Below, piece by piece: positions 19,721 through 30,000 of a stretch of DNA of 30,000 nucleotides; the first letter of the stretch is position 1; each line of letters begins with the position of its first letter. The translations under genes were made by a program, and so were the position numbers. Under the pieces are notes generated by a model. The model was not told the origin of the DNA, searched no databases, and saw only the letters and a program-made list of their open reading frames with translations. Origin of the DNA: Neocallimastix lanati (nom. inval.) (Eukaryota; Neocallimastigomycota; Neocallimastigomycetes; Neocallimastigales; Neocallimastigaceae); NCBI GenBank assembly GCA_016946835.1, contig JACVTC010000046.1:137501-167500 (forward strand), given 5' to 3'.

Positions 19721-22001
19721 ATGAATGGTAGACTAACTAATAGTAAATTTACATACATTGAAGAAGATGGAAAACAGATTATTATACTTGATGAAAAATA
19801 TTATAACAATGAAATAGAAAAAGATGTTTCAAATATATATAGTAGTGAAAATGATAAAGAAGAAAAAGCATATTCTAATAGTTCTTTACAAAACATTCCA
19901 TCTTCTGAAAATTCTGAAAATTTTAAATACTCAAAAATAGAATATAAAATAAAAAATAATAAACTAAATAAAAACGGTAAATTATATGAATATATTATTT
20001 AAAACAAACAAAAAAAAATTAAATAGAAGATTTGTTTTTTAGATATTTTTATATTTGTTTATATAAAAGGAAAAGGAAAAACTAAAATAATTTTTAAACT
20101 AATTAAAAACTATATATAAATTAATATTATGATAGAAAGCAAAAAAGAAGAAGAAGAAGTTAATACTTTCATTAAAAATAATATTTTAAATAGTAGTCCA
20201 TCAATTGAAAAAGATTATAAAGATAATTCTATAAATATAAATGATATTGAAATTTTTTATCATGAAGATGGAACAAAGAGTTCTAACAATAATAAGAAAT
20301 TAAATGATAAGAATATGGTAAGTATAGATGATCATAAAAATTACCAATCAAAATTAAGTATTCAGTCTTCCACTTCGAATTCAAAAAGTCTAATTAATAA
20401 GAATGAAAATAAATCGACATTAAATAAATCAAAAAGTAATAATATACTTAAAACACCAAGGAAAAAAGTTTTAAATAGGTCTTCCATAATAAAAATTTCA
20501 CCAAAAACTAAAGTTGATCATAATACCTATAATTCTAAAAGAAAATCAAGTGTAATTAATTCATATAGAGAATGGAATGAGTATAATGAAATAGATGAAA
20601 ATAGTACAAACGTTTTATCTCCCTTTACTGATAAAGAAAAAGCTTATAGATATTATATAGATTCTGCCTTTAATGGGGATGTCAATTCTCAAAAAGCAGT
20701 GGCAAGATGTTGTATGTTTGGTATTGGAACGGATAAAAATTATAGAAAGGCATGCCAATTTTTAAAAGCTGCAGCTCATCAAAAAGATATTGAATCAATG
20801 GTAATTTTAGCTGAAGGATATGGTAATGGTATGTTCCCATTACAAGAAGAACTTTCAGATGAAGAAGATTACTTTGGTATATAAAATTTATATATATTTA
20901 AAACTTTTTTTTTTATTATTTTATTTATTTTTATAATGTACTGATTATAAAAATATTTATTAATTTAATTTATATATAAAAAAGATAATGAAATTTCGAG
21001 TGAGAGTGAGGATTCAATAAGATTTTCGTCCTCATCCTCTTTTTCTTCTGATGATTCTTATTTATCTGATGATTTCAATTCTGATAAAGATTCATATTTA
21101 AATAATAATAATTCTTCAAATCAATTAGTTCCAAATTTAGATAAACTTCCTTCACCATCTAAAACAAATTTTCAAAATCATCTATCTTCAAATAAACCAC
21201 AAACTTCATTTTTACATCCCCATAAAAATATTTTAGTAACACCAACTAAATCACCTACTAATAATAAGACCCTTTCTACTCCAAATATAAAGAAAGTTTA
21301 TAGAAAAAAAGTTTCACTATTAAATGTAGTAGTTAATAATATATTAATTATTATAATATTATTATATTTATTAATTTAATATATATATATATATATATAA
21401 TTAAATAATATTATTTAATTTCTTATATTCATTAATTAATTAAATTTAGACATTTAATGGAATGAATTCATCAAATAATCAAAAAATAAATAATGCAGTA
21501 AGAGATAGAATTAAAGAGAGACGTAAAAACAAATTTCTCTCAAAAAAAAGAAAATTTTCTTTTCATTATAGAAAAATGGCTGCAAAATATGGTCATTTAT
21601 CAAGTATTAAATTTATAGCAAAGGCCTATGATTACGGTTTGGATGAATTGAATATCACCCACAATAGTCATCTTGCTCAAAAATACTATACGATTGCTGC
21701 TAAAGAATATGAAGATGTTGACTCTTTAAGAAGATTAGGTGATATGTATTATTATCACGATGATAACAGTAAGAATATATATTTAAATAAAATAAGTTAT
21801 GATTGCTATTACTAATTAGAATAAATATTTAATTAATTTTTTGTAAATAACTATTCAAAATAAAATTAATATTAATATTAATATTATTAATATTATTATC
21901 ATTATCATTATTATTATTGTTATTGAAAATATATATCATAAATATGATATATTCTAATATTAATTATGTTTTTTATTCCATTTTCTCCATTTTATTTTTT
22001 C

Positions 22002-22032
<31 letters not shown>

Positions 22033-22434
22033 AGAGTCAAATAATAAATATAAAACAATTTCTTTCAATTATTATCAAAAGGCTGCCATGCTTGGTGATT
22101 TGAAATCAAGTGCTAAAGTTGCTCATTGTTTATATTATGGTGAAGGTGTCCCTCAAAATATTCAAAATGCCTACAAATTACTTCTTGAAATCGCTGAAAG
22201 TAATAGTGATGGTCAGTTAATGAAATTCATTGGGGATGAATATTTTTATGGGTCAGATTCTACTGTTTCTATTTCCAATAAGAAAAATAACTCAAAAGAA
22301 CAGTCAGATAATAAAGTAATTCTAAATAAAAAATAAATGAATAAATAGATAAATGAATACATAAATACATAAATAAATATATATATATATAGATAGATAT
22401 TAATTTTTTTTTTAAATTTTTTATTTTTTCCAAC

Positions 22435-22510
<76 letters not shown>

Positions 22511-22876
22511 TTATTTTAATTTTTTTTATTTTATTTTTAATAGATTAAACCTGATATTTCATTAGCTTTAGATTATTATTATAAAGCAATAAGAATGAAA
22601 GATGCTTCAGCTTGTAAAACTGTTGGTAATCATTACTTCTTAGGAATACCAAAACATTTAAAAAGTGATCCAAAAAAAGCAGTTGAATATTATGAACAAG
22701 CTGTTAATTTGGGTGATTACTCTGTTATTAAATTAATAGCTGATTGTTATTTATTTGGAATTGGAGTGAAGCGCAATGTCGATAAAGCAAAAAAGTTATA
22801 TGATAAATTAAAGGAAGAAGGCTTATGGGAAGGAGAAATGCCTTCTCCTGACGCCGAAGTTGATTTAGATTTTTAA
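19721..22876 (+). CDS. Sel1-like repeat (TPR-like) protein, six exons
   Basis: The exon model is 19721-19976, 20136-20876, 20985-21325, 21450-21768, 22035-22315 and 22544-22876, giving 756 residues. All introns are GT-AG and every junction keeps phase (for example N-(G|AA)-S at the first join and F-(G|AT)-N at the second). The N-terminal 250 residues are Asn/Ser/Lys-rich and look disordered. The C-terminal part carries at least four Sel1-type helical repeats: AYRYYIDSAFNGD and VARCCMFGIGTDKNYRKA in exon 2, SFHYRKMAAKYGHLSSIKFI in exon 4, NYYQKAAMLGDLKSS and LYYGEGVPQN in exon 5, and AVEYYEQAVNLGDYS and DCYLFGIGVKRNVDKAKKLY in exon 6. An Asp/Ser-rich insert encoded by exon 3 (SESEDSIRFSSSSSFSSDDS) separates the first repeat from the rest. 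Sel1 repeats are protein-interaction scaffolds; the partner is not deducible. The first join is the least certain: without it, exon 1 would be a separate 93-residue frame. Confidence 0.85.
22437..22511 (+). repeat. (ATT)n microsatellite in the last intron of the Sel1-repeat gene
   Basis: About 24 uninterrupted TTA/ATT triplets lie within the intron 22316-22543, just upstream of its T-rich acceptor. The position makes it a likely length-polymorphic site without effect on the protein. Confidence 0.85.
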
Positions 22877-23595
22877 ATTAAATAAATATGATATGGTCAT
22901 CATCACCATTATAAATCTAATTATTTTTATTTTAATTTGCTTAACTTTTATTTCATTTATTATTGTTTTTTCCTTTTTTTTTCGTTCAAAATTTTTAAAA
23001 AAATAAAAAAAATGTATGAACTTATAAAATTTATTAAATAATATGAACATTAATTATAGTTATTATTTTCAATTTGATTGATAAACTTTAATAAATTTTA
23101 TATATATATATATTTTTTAAAAAAAATTAAAAAAACCAGTCTTTATTAATAAAAATTAATTAAAGTTTTCATTTAATTAAAAAATTTAATTAAAAAAAGG
23201 ATGGGTTAGAGTAATACAATTATTAATTACTATTTAATAAATCTTTTAATACAATAACTTTAAAAAAAAAAAAAAAGATAATTATATATAATTAAATTAT
23301 TAATTTCTTTTTTTAATAATATTTTCTTAATATTTTTATTAAATTATTTAATTTTATTTCATTTCATTTCTTTTTCCTTTATATTATTAAATATTATTAA
23401 ATATTAAATATTTTTTTAATAATTTAAGAATTAAGAATTGTTAATTACCTATCTAATAACATTTTTATTATTATTTTTTTTTTAAAATATAGATATTATT
23501 AATAATATAAAGTATTTTGTATCTGTATAATATTTTTGAATTAGCTGTATAATCATTTAAACTTTTTTTTTTTTATAGTTTTTTTTTAAAAAAAA
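22877..23595. other. Spacer between the Sel1-repeat and CEP104-like genes
   Basis: This contains the 3' region of one plus-strand gene and the promoter of the next. It is AT-rich with a T-rich tract ending just before the ATG at 23596. No further gene or RNA is seen. Confidence 0.5.
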
Positions 23596-25683
23596 ATGAA
23601 AAAAATTGGTATAAAAGTTTTTAGTCATCAAAGAAATTCCATTAATAATGAAAATATTGAAAACAACGAAGTACTTTTAAAAGAAAAAAACAAAAACAAT
23701 TATGTAAATTCACCAGAGGATATTCAAGAATCAAAACAAAAACAAATTATTAGTGAAAAAGAAAATAATATTCCAAAAAGGATTTCATCAATTCCAAATA
23801 ATAATATAATTATTAAGAATCAACCCCAAGAACAAAATTTGGAATTTGGTATAATACAATGTTCAAGTAATCAGGGTGTATTTTCACCATTTGAATTAAG
23901 TGCTAATGATATTGATAGTAAATATAAAACATGGATATCTTCAAAGTAATAAAAAATAAAAAATTATATTTCTTTATAAATATTTTAATTTTTATAAGTG
24001 AAGAGTTAATTTATTTAAAAAAGAATTTTTATAAAATTTATGTTGATTTTTAATTAACTATGTGAATGTTAAATGAGTAAACTAATTTTTTATTTTTTAT
24101 TTTATAATTTTTATAATGCTTTTTAATGATAATGCTTTAGAAATTGTCAGTATCCACAATATGTTACTTTACAATTAATAAATGGAACTTGTCATATTAG
24201 TAATATTCAAATTTTATTTCATCAACATTATATTCCTTCAAGAGTAGAATTATATCTTGGTAATTGTGTAGATATGCCAAATCTTGACAACTATGCTAAT
24301 CAATTTGATCTTGAAAATTTAATTAAATCATTTGTAGCAGTTGAATTTGAAAAAATAGGGTAAAAAAATGATTTTCTTTCCATATAAAATTTTTTTTATT
24401 TAAATTTAATAAAAACACACATAAAAAATAAATAAATAAATAAATAAATAAATAAAACACAAAATTAATTAAACTTATTTCCTTTTTAGGGAAAAATTTA
24501 TGTAATTTTTTTTATAAATAATAAAAAAAAAAAAAAAAAAAAAAAATTAATTTTATTTATTAAATTTATTATATTCATTATTAATATTTATATGTAATAG
24601 TTATTTTACATTGTATGATAATCAACAGATCAATAATACTGCTAGGGAATTGAAATCAATCATACTAAATAAAAAAGCTAAGTATATTAAATTTGTAATA
24701 TATGAATGTTATGAAAATGAATCAAATAAAAATAATCAGGTTTGATATGAAATAATATAATAATATAAAAGCTTATTTTTATTTTTTATTTATTTACTTT
24801 ATTATTATTATTTTATATTTGTTATTGGTTAATTTATTAAAATTATTAATTATATATATAAAGGTTGGAATTATTTCTGTAAAAGTGAATGGTATACCAT
24901 TAGAAATGGAAAAATCAAGTCTCCAAAGTTTAAATGAAACAGAAGATATTGGATTAGATCAAAATGATGCCATGATACCAAATTATACAAAATATGAAAA
25001 TTCAAGACAAAGAAATAGCCCTTTAAAGAAACAAATAAATAGTCCTTCAAAACCACCAATTAGTCCATTGAAACAAGCAAATAGGCCATCATTACAAGGA
25101 AATAGTCCTTCAAAACAACTAATTAGCCCATTAAGACAGGTAGATAGCCCATCAAAACAACGAAATAGTCCTTCAAAACAAGCAATTATCAGTGAAATAT
25201 TTAATAAATTAGTAAATAATGATGGTATACCTAAAAGTTCAACTAGAAATTCTATATATAATGATAATGAATTTGATGATAATATAGAGAATGAAAATTA
25301 TTCTAATGATAGTAATAATGATTATAGAAATGATAGAAATAATATTATTATCAAAGACAGTACTAATAATAATACTAGAAGAGCAAGTATAAAACCTAAT
25401 AATTTAACCATGACTAATACGAATAATATTAATAATCAAATTTTTGATGATGATAATGATGATGATGATGATATTAATAATCATAATAATATTAAACAAT
25501 ATAAAAATATAATTAGAAATTCTATTAAAAATTTAAATAGAAGTCCAATTAAAAATGTTAATGAAATAAATGATATAGAAAATACAGATGATACAGATGA
25601 AGATAAATTTTATAGTCCAAAAAGTGAATCAAGTGAAACTGATTTATTAAATAACAATGAATATGAAAATAATAATAATAGAG

Positions 25684-25729
<46 letters not shown>

Positions 25730-26595
25730 TGTTGATATTTTGGATAAATTTAAGGATAATGTGAATGAGAGTAAAGTTAACAATCCTTATAGAAATCAGG
25801 AAAATAGAAATTCTAATTCTCTTGGAAATAAAAATAGTAGAGTTAGTGATAATATTAGTATATATGATAGAATGGATAATGAACTTGATATGATGATCAA
25901 TAATTCATCAGCAGAGTTATTTAATAATAATAAAAATCAAAGCAATAAAAGAGAGGATGAAGATAATCATAGTAATAATGAAAAAGATATTAATGACAAT
26001 AATGATAAAGATAGCAGTAATGATAATAAACAAGAATTAAATAGTGAAGAGCATGATAGTATGAATAGTATAATTGATGAAGAGGATGTTGATAGATTGA
26101 TTGAAAATGAAATTTCCTTTAGAACTGATGAAGATGAGGTAATCAGTACTATTGATCAAACGAGCAAAATTTATAATGATAATAATATATTAGAATTGGA
26201 TATTAATAATGAAGAAAACGAAAAAGAAATGGGAAAAGAACTTAAAAAATATATAAGTGCTCTTGAAATGACTAAAAGGAGATCAATAAAAAGTAAATAA
26301 AATAAATATCTTTATATATATATATATATAAATTTTTTTTATTTTTATTTTTATTTATTCTTATATTATATTATATTATATTATATTATATTATATTTTA
26401 TTATTATTATTAATATTGTTTTTTTTAATTTTTTTTATTCAATTATATCAAACAATTATTATTTTATTTTAAACATTTTATTCATATTTTTAGGTGGAAA
26501 GAATGAATTTGCAAAAATTATTAATACACTATTAATAATATTTATTGAGGTAAATTTTATTATATTATCATTATTTTATTATTATTATATTATTA

Positions 26596-26626
<31 letters not shown>

Positions 26627-27831
26627 TTATTTTATTGTATTTTATTTTTATAAAAATATATATAATTAATTTATTGTATATAAATATTATATTCTTTGTA
26701 ATAATAATAGTCTCAAAATAAAATAAATAAAATGCTGGAATCAAGAGTTAATGCAATTAAAGATAAAAATTATGATGAAGCTAATAATATTAAAGTAAAT
26801 TATATATATATATATATATATATTTAATTTATATAAAAAATTTTATATCTAAAATTTATATTTATTAATATTTTAATTATTAATTTATAAAAATAAAAAT
26901 TACTTAAATATTAAATTATTTATTCTAAATAGGCTAATATAGATTACATTAAGGATGTCGCAATTAACAATTTAAAGAAAAATGAAGAAATAATTGTAGA
27001 ACAAAATCCAAATACTAATGAAATTTATATTTATGAAAATGTGAATTTTGACTTTAAGTATAGTGAAGATACTAATGATAAATCCTACAATTCAATTCGT
27101 AATAAACGTAATACTGATGATAGTTATACGGACAATATGAATGGAAGAAAGATTAGAAATCATAATCAAAATGAAAATGGTGAAGATATATTTGAAGGAA
27201 AAGAATTTAATAATAGAAATACTTCTTATTCAAATAGGAATATTGATGGAGATGTAATAAATAGAAAGAATGGATTATTTGAAGATAATGACAATTCACA
27301 AAGATCAAATAGTTATTCTAATTTAAATGAAGGAAATAATGAAAATGATGATGATGAATTTGAAAAACCAGATGAAAAAAAATTACAACCTTTACATAAA
27401 TCAATTCTTGCTGAATATAGTTTATCTATTTCAATATTTACAGAATTTGTGATAAAATCCTTATTCAGTTTAAGATTCCAATATAAAGAATGGGCTATAA
27501 AATATATTATACAGCAATTGAAGGAAAATTATAATGAATGGAATAAAGATGGAAAATCAAGTAATAGTGGTAATTTGAAATCAAAGCAAGAATATATAAT
27601 AGCTTCAATTCAAGTATTAAAATATAGTATTACTGATACAAGAGAAAAAATTGCATTCGTGTCAATGGATTTGTTGCTATTAATATCATGTAAGTTACAA
27701 AAAAAAAGAAAAAAAAATATTAATAAACAATTTATATAATATATCTAATAATTGTTAAAACTCACTTTTTATCATACATAATTAATCCATATTATATATA
27801 CAATTTATATATTATTATTAATATAATTGAT

Positions 27832-27886
<55 letters not shown>

Positions 27887-28132
27887 CATGATTCAATTAA
27901 TAATTAATTAAAAAATACATTTTTTTTTTAAAAATTTATATAATAATATCATTTATATTATTTTAATAGTAATTGTTAAAAATCTTGATTTATCAAATCT
28001 TCTATTTAATGATATGGACTTTTTAATCAACAATATATTTATTAAATCTGCTGATATGAATAGAAGAATTAAAGAAGTAAATTTAAAATAAATATTATAC
28101 ATATAAATATATATATATATTTTAATAATCTC

Positions 28133-28196
<64 letters not shown>

Positions 28197-30000
28197 ATTC
28201 TTTTAATATTTTTATTACATTTTATTATCATTATATTCTAATTTTTGATTAAATCATATTAATATATATATATATATATATATATTAATTCAATAAATAA
28301 ATAATTATTATTATGTTTATTTTATTTATTTATAAAATTAATTATTATTTAAAAATAAATAGTGTGCTCTTGATACCTTTATGAAAATGTCAACCTATTT
28401 CTATACCAAACCACATTCTATTCTTCCATATATATTCAAACCTTTCCATATTTCTGTAAAAGCATTAAATAAAAAAGAAATAAAAGTAAATAGTAATGTT
28501 TCTGTACCATTAATTCCATGGAGATATGCTGTTTCACGATTAGAGTTATTACTAAATATAATAAACAAATATGGAATTTCATTTAAAAAATCAAATAATA
28601 ATGAGAATGATAACGGATTAATATTTGATGTAAAAAAAAAAAAAAAAATTTTTTTCTATATATATTAAATATTTATAATATATTTATTTTAATATTATAT
28701 TTATTGTTTCAATAGCTTTCATGTAATAAGTTAATTTTTTCTACTTTTTTTTTTTTTTTTTTAAACAAAAAGGATGTAATGAAATTTGTTATACCATTTT
28801 TTAATCATCAAAATGGTAAAGTAAGAAATTTAGCTTCATCTTTGGTAGCTGAAGTTTCAATTAAAATTGGATTTAATAATGAAGAATTTAATAAATACAT
28901 TAAGGATTTAAATCCTCAAATTTTAAATGTTATTAAAGCGAAGTCAAATACATTGAAAAATGAAAAGAATAATTCTTTAGATGGTAATTTTTTTTTTTTT
29001 TTTTTAAATTTATTATTATTTTTTTTTTTTTTTTGGTAGATTTGAATATTTTATGACATACTAATAAAACTAATAAAATATATATATATATTTCTTAATT
29101 AATAAGATATTAATCCAATGAATAAAGAAATAAAAAATAATAAAATTATAAAAGAAAATAAAAATATAAAGGAAAATAAAAATATAAAAGAAAATAAAAA
29201 TATAAAAGAAAATAAAGAAAATAAAAAAATAAAAGAAAATAAAGGAAATAAATTAATAAAGGAAAATAAAGAAAATAGAAAAATAAAAGAAAATAAAGAA
29301 AATAAAAAAATAAAAGAAAATAAAAAAGTTAAAGAAAATAAAGAAAATAACAAGATACCACAAAATACAAATGATAATCAAGAAAAAGAAATTAATGATG
29401 AATTAGACAATGATATATCAAGTATATTAAATTATTCTTATTATCAAAATATGCATTCTAATGAAAGTATTATAAAAGATTATGAAGAATTATCTGAAGA
29501 TTTAAGTAGAATTCATGAAAAAGCAAAAAATGATGAAATTAATAATGTAAATAAATCATTTTCATCTAAAATGATGAATGAATCATTATCCTATTTGGAA
29601 ACATCAACCAATAATCATTCAGAAATAAGAGGAAATGAAAATGGTAAATATAACATAAACTTAAATAAAAAAAAAAAAAAGTAAAACAAAACAAAACAAA
29701 ACAAAAACAAAAACAGAAAAAAAAATTGTAAAGGATCATTAATATATTAATAAAAAATAAATATTAATTTTTTGTGTATATCACACATAGCATCGAATAT
29801 AGAAAATAGTGAATCATATTTAGAAACTTTAAATAAGAATCAGTAAGTCTTATTTATTCTTTTAAAAAATTATAAATTTATTATATTAAAATAATTATTC
29901 TCTAAATAAAAATTATAAATTTTTTTTTCTTTTAATAATTCTATGCCATTCAAGTATATGTATATTCTGTGAAGAGAAGAATGTCAATTTTAATGAGAAA
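23596..30000 (+). CDS. CEP104-like ciliary-tip protein with TOG domain (3' end outside window)
   Basis: Exons: 23596-23945, 24141-24359, 24601-24739, 24864-26292, 26494-26549, 26711-26794, 26933-27689, 27970-28076, 28363-28629, 28773-28983, 29107-29643, 29791-29842 and 29955 to the edge. They give 1418 codons in one frame with GT-AG introns and matching phases. The N-terminal jelly-roll of the family reads GIIQCSSNQGVFSPFEL, then KNCQYPQYVTLQL (about 117-129), HQHYIPSRVELYLG, TARELKSIILNKKAKYIKF and GIISVKVNGIPLE. An Asn/Asp-rich exon 4 follows. Then comes a UVR-like pair (SRVNAIKDKNYDEANNIK at about 742-759) and a TOG domain at roughly 890-1200 (HKSILAEYSLSISIFTEFVI, NLASSLVAEVSIKIG). The last exon opens a Cys-rich zinc-finger region (CIFCEEKNVNFNEK). 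In other eukaryotes CEP104 binds tubulin and EB1 at growing ciliary tips. Human CEP104 is about 925 residues, so this one is enlarged by low-complexity inserts. The EB1-binding SxIP motif would lie outside the window. Confidence 0.92.
25012..25190 (+). repeat. SPxK peptide repeats in the CEP104-like protein
   Basis: Within exon 4 a run of short degenerate repeats reads NSPLKKQ, NSPSKPP, ISPLKQA, RPSLQG, NSPSKQL, ISPLRQV, DSPSKQR and NSPSKQA. Seven contain Ser-Pro-x-Lys/Arg, the full consensus for cyclin-dependent kinases, so the segment could be a phosphorylation-controlled linker. It lies just after the jelly-roll domain. Confidence 0.8.
27833..27879 (+). repeat. 47-base T homopolymer in a CEP104-like intron
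   Basis: An uninterrupted run of about 47 T lies in the 280-bp intron 27690-27969, well upstream of the TTTTAATAG acceptor. It is the longest homopolymer in the window. Its exact length depends on sequencing accuracy. Confidence 0.8.
28137..28196 (+). repeat. (ATT)n microsatellite in a CEP104-like intron
   Basis: About 19 uninterrupted ATT triplets lie inside the intron 28077-28362. They parallel the triplet run in the last intron of the Sel1-repeat gene. Confidence 0.85.
29118..29350 (+). repeat. KENKNI-type hexapeptide repeats in the CEP104-like protein
   Basis: In exon 11, right after the TOG domain, the units KENKNI, KENKKI and KENKEN recur about twelve times, mirrored at DNA level by 18-bp AAATATAAAAGAAAATAA-like repeats. 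The segment is highly basic and probably a helical or disordered linker between the TOG domain and the zinc-finger region. It differs in charge from the acidic sequence that follows (NDELDNDISS). Confidence 0.8.

Noticed and set aside
27953-28231. 92-residue Ile-rich frame on the minus strand
   Set aside because: It runs through the (ATT)n microsatellite and antisense to a CEP104-like exon.
29099-29353. 84-residue hydrophobic frame (FLFS repeats) on the minus strand
   Set aside because: It is the antisense of the KENKNI repeat array, which is in frame with the conserved CEP104-like protein on the plus strand.

Overview
The window looks like nuclear DNA of an early-diverging, zoospore-forming fungus, most likely an anaerobic gut fungus (Neocallimastigomycota). 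Reasons: the DNA is extremely AT-rich; A/T homopolymers and (ATT)n tracts fill introns and spacers; proteins are loaded with Asn/Lys/Ser low-complexity runs; genes carry many short GT-AG introns; and one gene encodes a ciliary-tip protein, which points to a flagellated stage. The genus is an inference.

Layout. (1) 1-641, minus: 5' part of a SPOUT1/C9orf114-type RNA methyltransferase gene, running off the left edge. (2) 1938-4595, minus: complete nine-exon carnosine N-methyltransferase (CARNMT1/N2227) gene, 393 codons, with a 29-nt microexon. (3) 4600-7580: AT-rich spacer with possible retroelement remains near 7.0 kb. (4) 7585-9580 and 9813-11752, minus: two decayed non-LTR retrotransposon (LINE) pieces. 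The first holds an APE-type endonuclease domain broken by frameshifts and stops. The second is a 5'-truncated copy with the end of the reverse transcriptase, a CPCC zinc knuckle and an apparent poly(A) tail. (5) 12539-13392, minus: three-exon gene for a small secreted, probably GPI-anchored protein of unknown function. (6) 13.4-19.7 kb: gene-free, very AT-rich block with satellite-like heptamer arrays in opposite orientation, several recent tandem duplications and a GC-richer tRNA-Val-derived SINE with a 14-bp target-site duplication. (7) 19721-22876, plus: six-exon gene for a Sel1-repeat protein. (8) 23596 to the right edge, plus: thirteen exons of a CEP104-like gene (jelly-roll, UVR-like pair, TOG domain, start of the zinc-finger region).

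The genes do not form a pathway; each is a separate eukaryotic transcription unit. Exon models were built by eye: every intron is GT-AG, exon phases agree across every junction, and conserved families read through the joins. The most notable non-genic signals are the SINE, the 3'-terminal pattern it appears to share with the nearby LINE (hairpin, CTAT, poly-A), and further poly-A-tailed relics.
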